A stretch of 64,000 bases of DNA from Planococcus kocurii (lineage in GTDB: Bacteria > Bacillota > Bacilli > Bacillales_A > Planococcaceae). Below, piece after piece: positions 63,695 through 64,000 of this stretch. The position numbers and the translations under genes are program-made. Within the stretch, counting starts at the first letter, position 1, and every line of letters begins with the position of its first letter. The stretch covers positions 434,001 through 498,000 of the forward strand of contig NZ_CP013661.2 in assembly GCF_001465835.2 (NCBI RefSeq). The letters are read 5' to 3'. The notes under the pieces are model-generated. The model ran no database searches. It was given only the letters and a program-made list of their open reading frames with translations, and was not told the origin of the DNA.

Positions 63695-64000
63695 TCAACT
63701 TATATAGTCGGTTAATTTTATTGATTGCCAATCGGTTTGACTTACTGTGTAGCTGACTAAATCGTTTGCTGGGCTCATGCCAGCATCATCTCCATCTACA
63801 TGACGGCATACTGGCTTTTCGGTCGAGAGCCAAAATTCTGTGCTGCTCATTTGAGTAACTTCTTTGAAACGTGTATGTGCTCCGCTGAATACCGTACCAA
63901 AAACCAGCAATAGTTTCAAACGGGAAATTTTGTGAACGACCGTCAATTCAAGTAAACCATCGTCCGTTTTTGAGGAAGGCGAGATTTTCATGCCCCCACC
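63695..64000 (-). CDS. Diacylglycerol/lipid kinase family protein, C-terminal part
   Basis: Only the last 101 codons are present. The coding frame runs off the window edge at 64000, so the gene start is not visible. It begins GGGMKISPSSKTDDGLLELTV, matching the C-terminal lobe of DAGK-catalytic proteins (GGGMKxxPxAxxDDGLLDV). It continues with ISRLKLLLVFGTVFSGAHTRF and CRHVDGDDAGMSPANDL (Asp-Gly-Asp motif). By position and similarity it is probably the orthologue of B. subtilis YtlR. The substrate is unknown. Confidence 0.85.
   Translation of the reverse strand, partial: GGGMKISPSSKTDDGLLELTVVHKISRLKLLLVFGTVFSGAHTRFKEVTQMSSTEFWLSTEKPVCRHVDGDDAGMSPANDLVSYTVSQTDWQSIKLTDYIS

Overview
The window reads as a chromosomal segment of a low-to-moderate GC Bacillota of the Bacillales, most likely a Planococcus-like member of the Planococcaceae/Caryophanaceae. 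This rests on protein similarity to Bacillus subtilis orthologues and on gene order that follows the B. subtilis yt* region (mdh/icd-citZ-pyk-pfkA-accAD-dnaE-nrnA-ytpI-ytoI; sppA-mbcS-thiI-nifZ-ezrA-hisJ-ytsP-rpsD-tyrS-acsA-acuABC-ccpA-aroA-ytxJHG-murC-sftA-ytpRQP-ytoP-ytzB-ytnP-trmB). Sporulation genes that sit inside these blocks in Bacillus (ytrH/ytrI between nrnA and dnaE, sspA between mbcS and thiI) are missing, which suits a non-sporulating lineage. I found no rRNA, tRNA, CRISPR array, insertion sequence or prophage. The genus is an inference.

Layout. 1-8.5 kb: central carbon metabolism and fatty-acid initiation on the minus strand (icd, citZ, fxsA, pyk, pfkA, accA, accD, GntR regulator). 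A cre site and a sigma-A promoter precede citZ, and an intrinsic-terminator-like hairpin lies in its 5' leader. 8.6-15.5 kb: dnaE, nrnA, ytpI, ytoI, a 124-bp structured tandem repeat, and the metallo-hydrolase ytkL. 15.6-20.4 kb: an Xaa-Pro peptidase, a universal stress protein, a quinone-oxidoreductase-like protein, and a preQ1-riboswitch-controlled queCDE operon in which queD is frameshifted. 20.4-30 kb: a PhnA-like protein, a second Usp, an NhaC-family transporter behind a T-box with a tyrosine specifier, a decayed RDD gene, ytxK, a thiol peroxidase with one cysteine only, yteJ, sppA, rarD and mbcS.

30-44.9 kb: sulfur transfer (nifZ-thiI), cell division (ezrA), hisJ, msrC, a methionine gamma-lyase with a cre site, rpsD with a structured leader, a 21-bp periodic repeat array, an RsbR-like STAS protein behind a consensus sigma-B promoter, a cobalamin-binding protein, tyrS with a tyrosine T-box, and a class A PBP. 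44.9-50.4 kb: acetate activation and its acetylation control (acsA facing acuABC), then ccpA. 50.4-64 kb: aroA(G), the ytxGHJ stress operon behind a sigma-B promoter, murC, sftA, ytpRQP, a lipoprotein, a DUF84 NTPase, an M42 peptidase, ytzB, ytnP, trmB, and the 3' end of a diacylglycerol-kinase-like gene cut by the window edge.

How parts connect: CcpA is encoded here, and two good cre sites (citZ, methionine gamma-lyase) are candidate targets. AcsA is the known target of AcuA/AcuC. Two tyrosine T-boxes tie TyrS to a probable tyrosine uptake system. Two sigma-B promoters mark the RsbR-like gene and ytxGHJ as general-stress genes. NifZ feeds sulfur to ThiI. BrxC (YtxJ) is a plausible partner for the one-Cys thiol peroxidase, but this is speculative.
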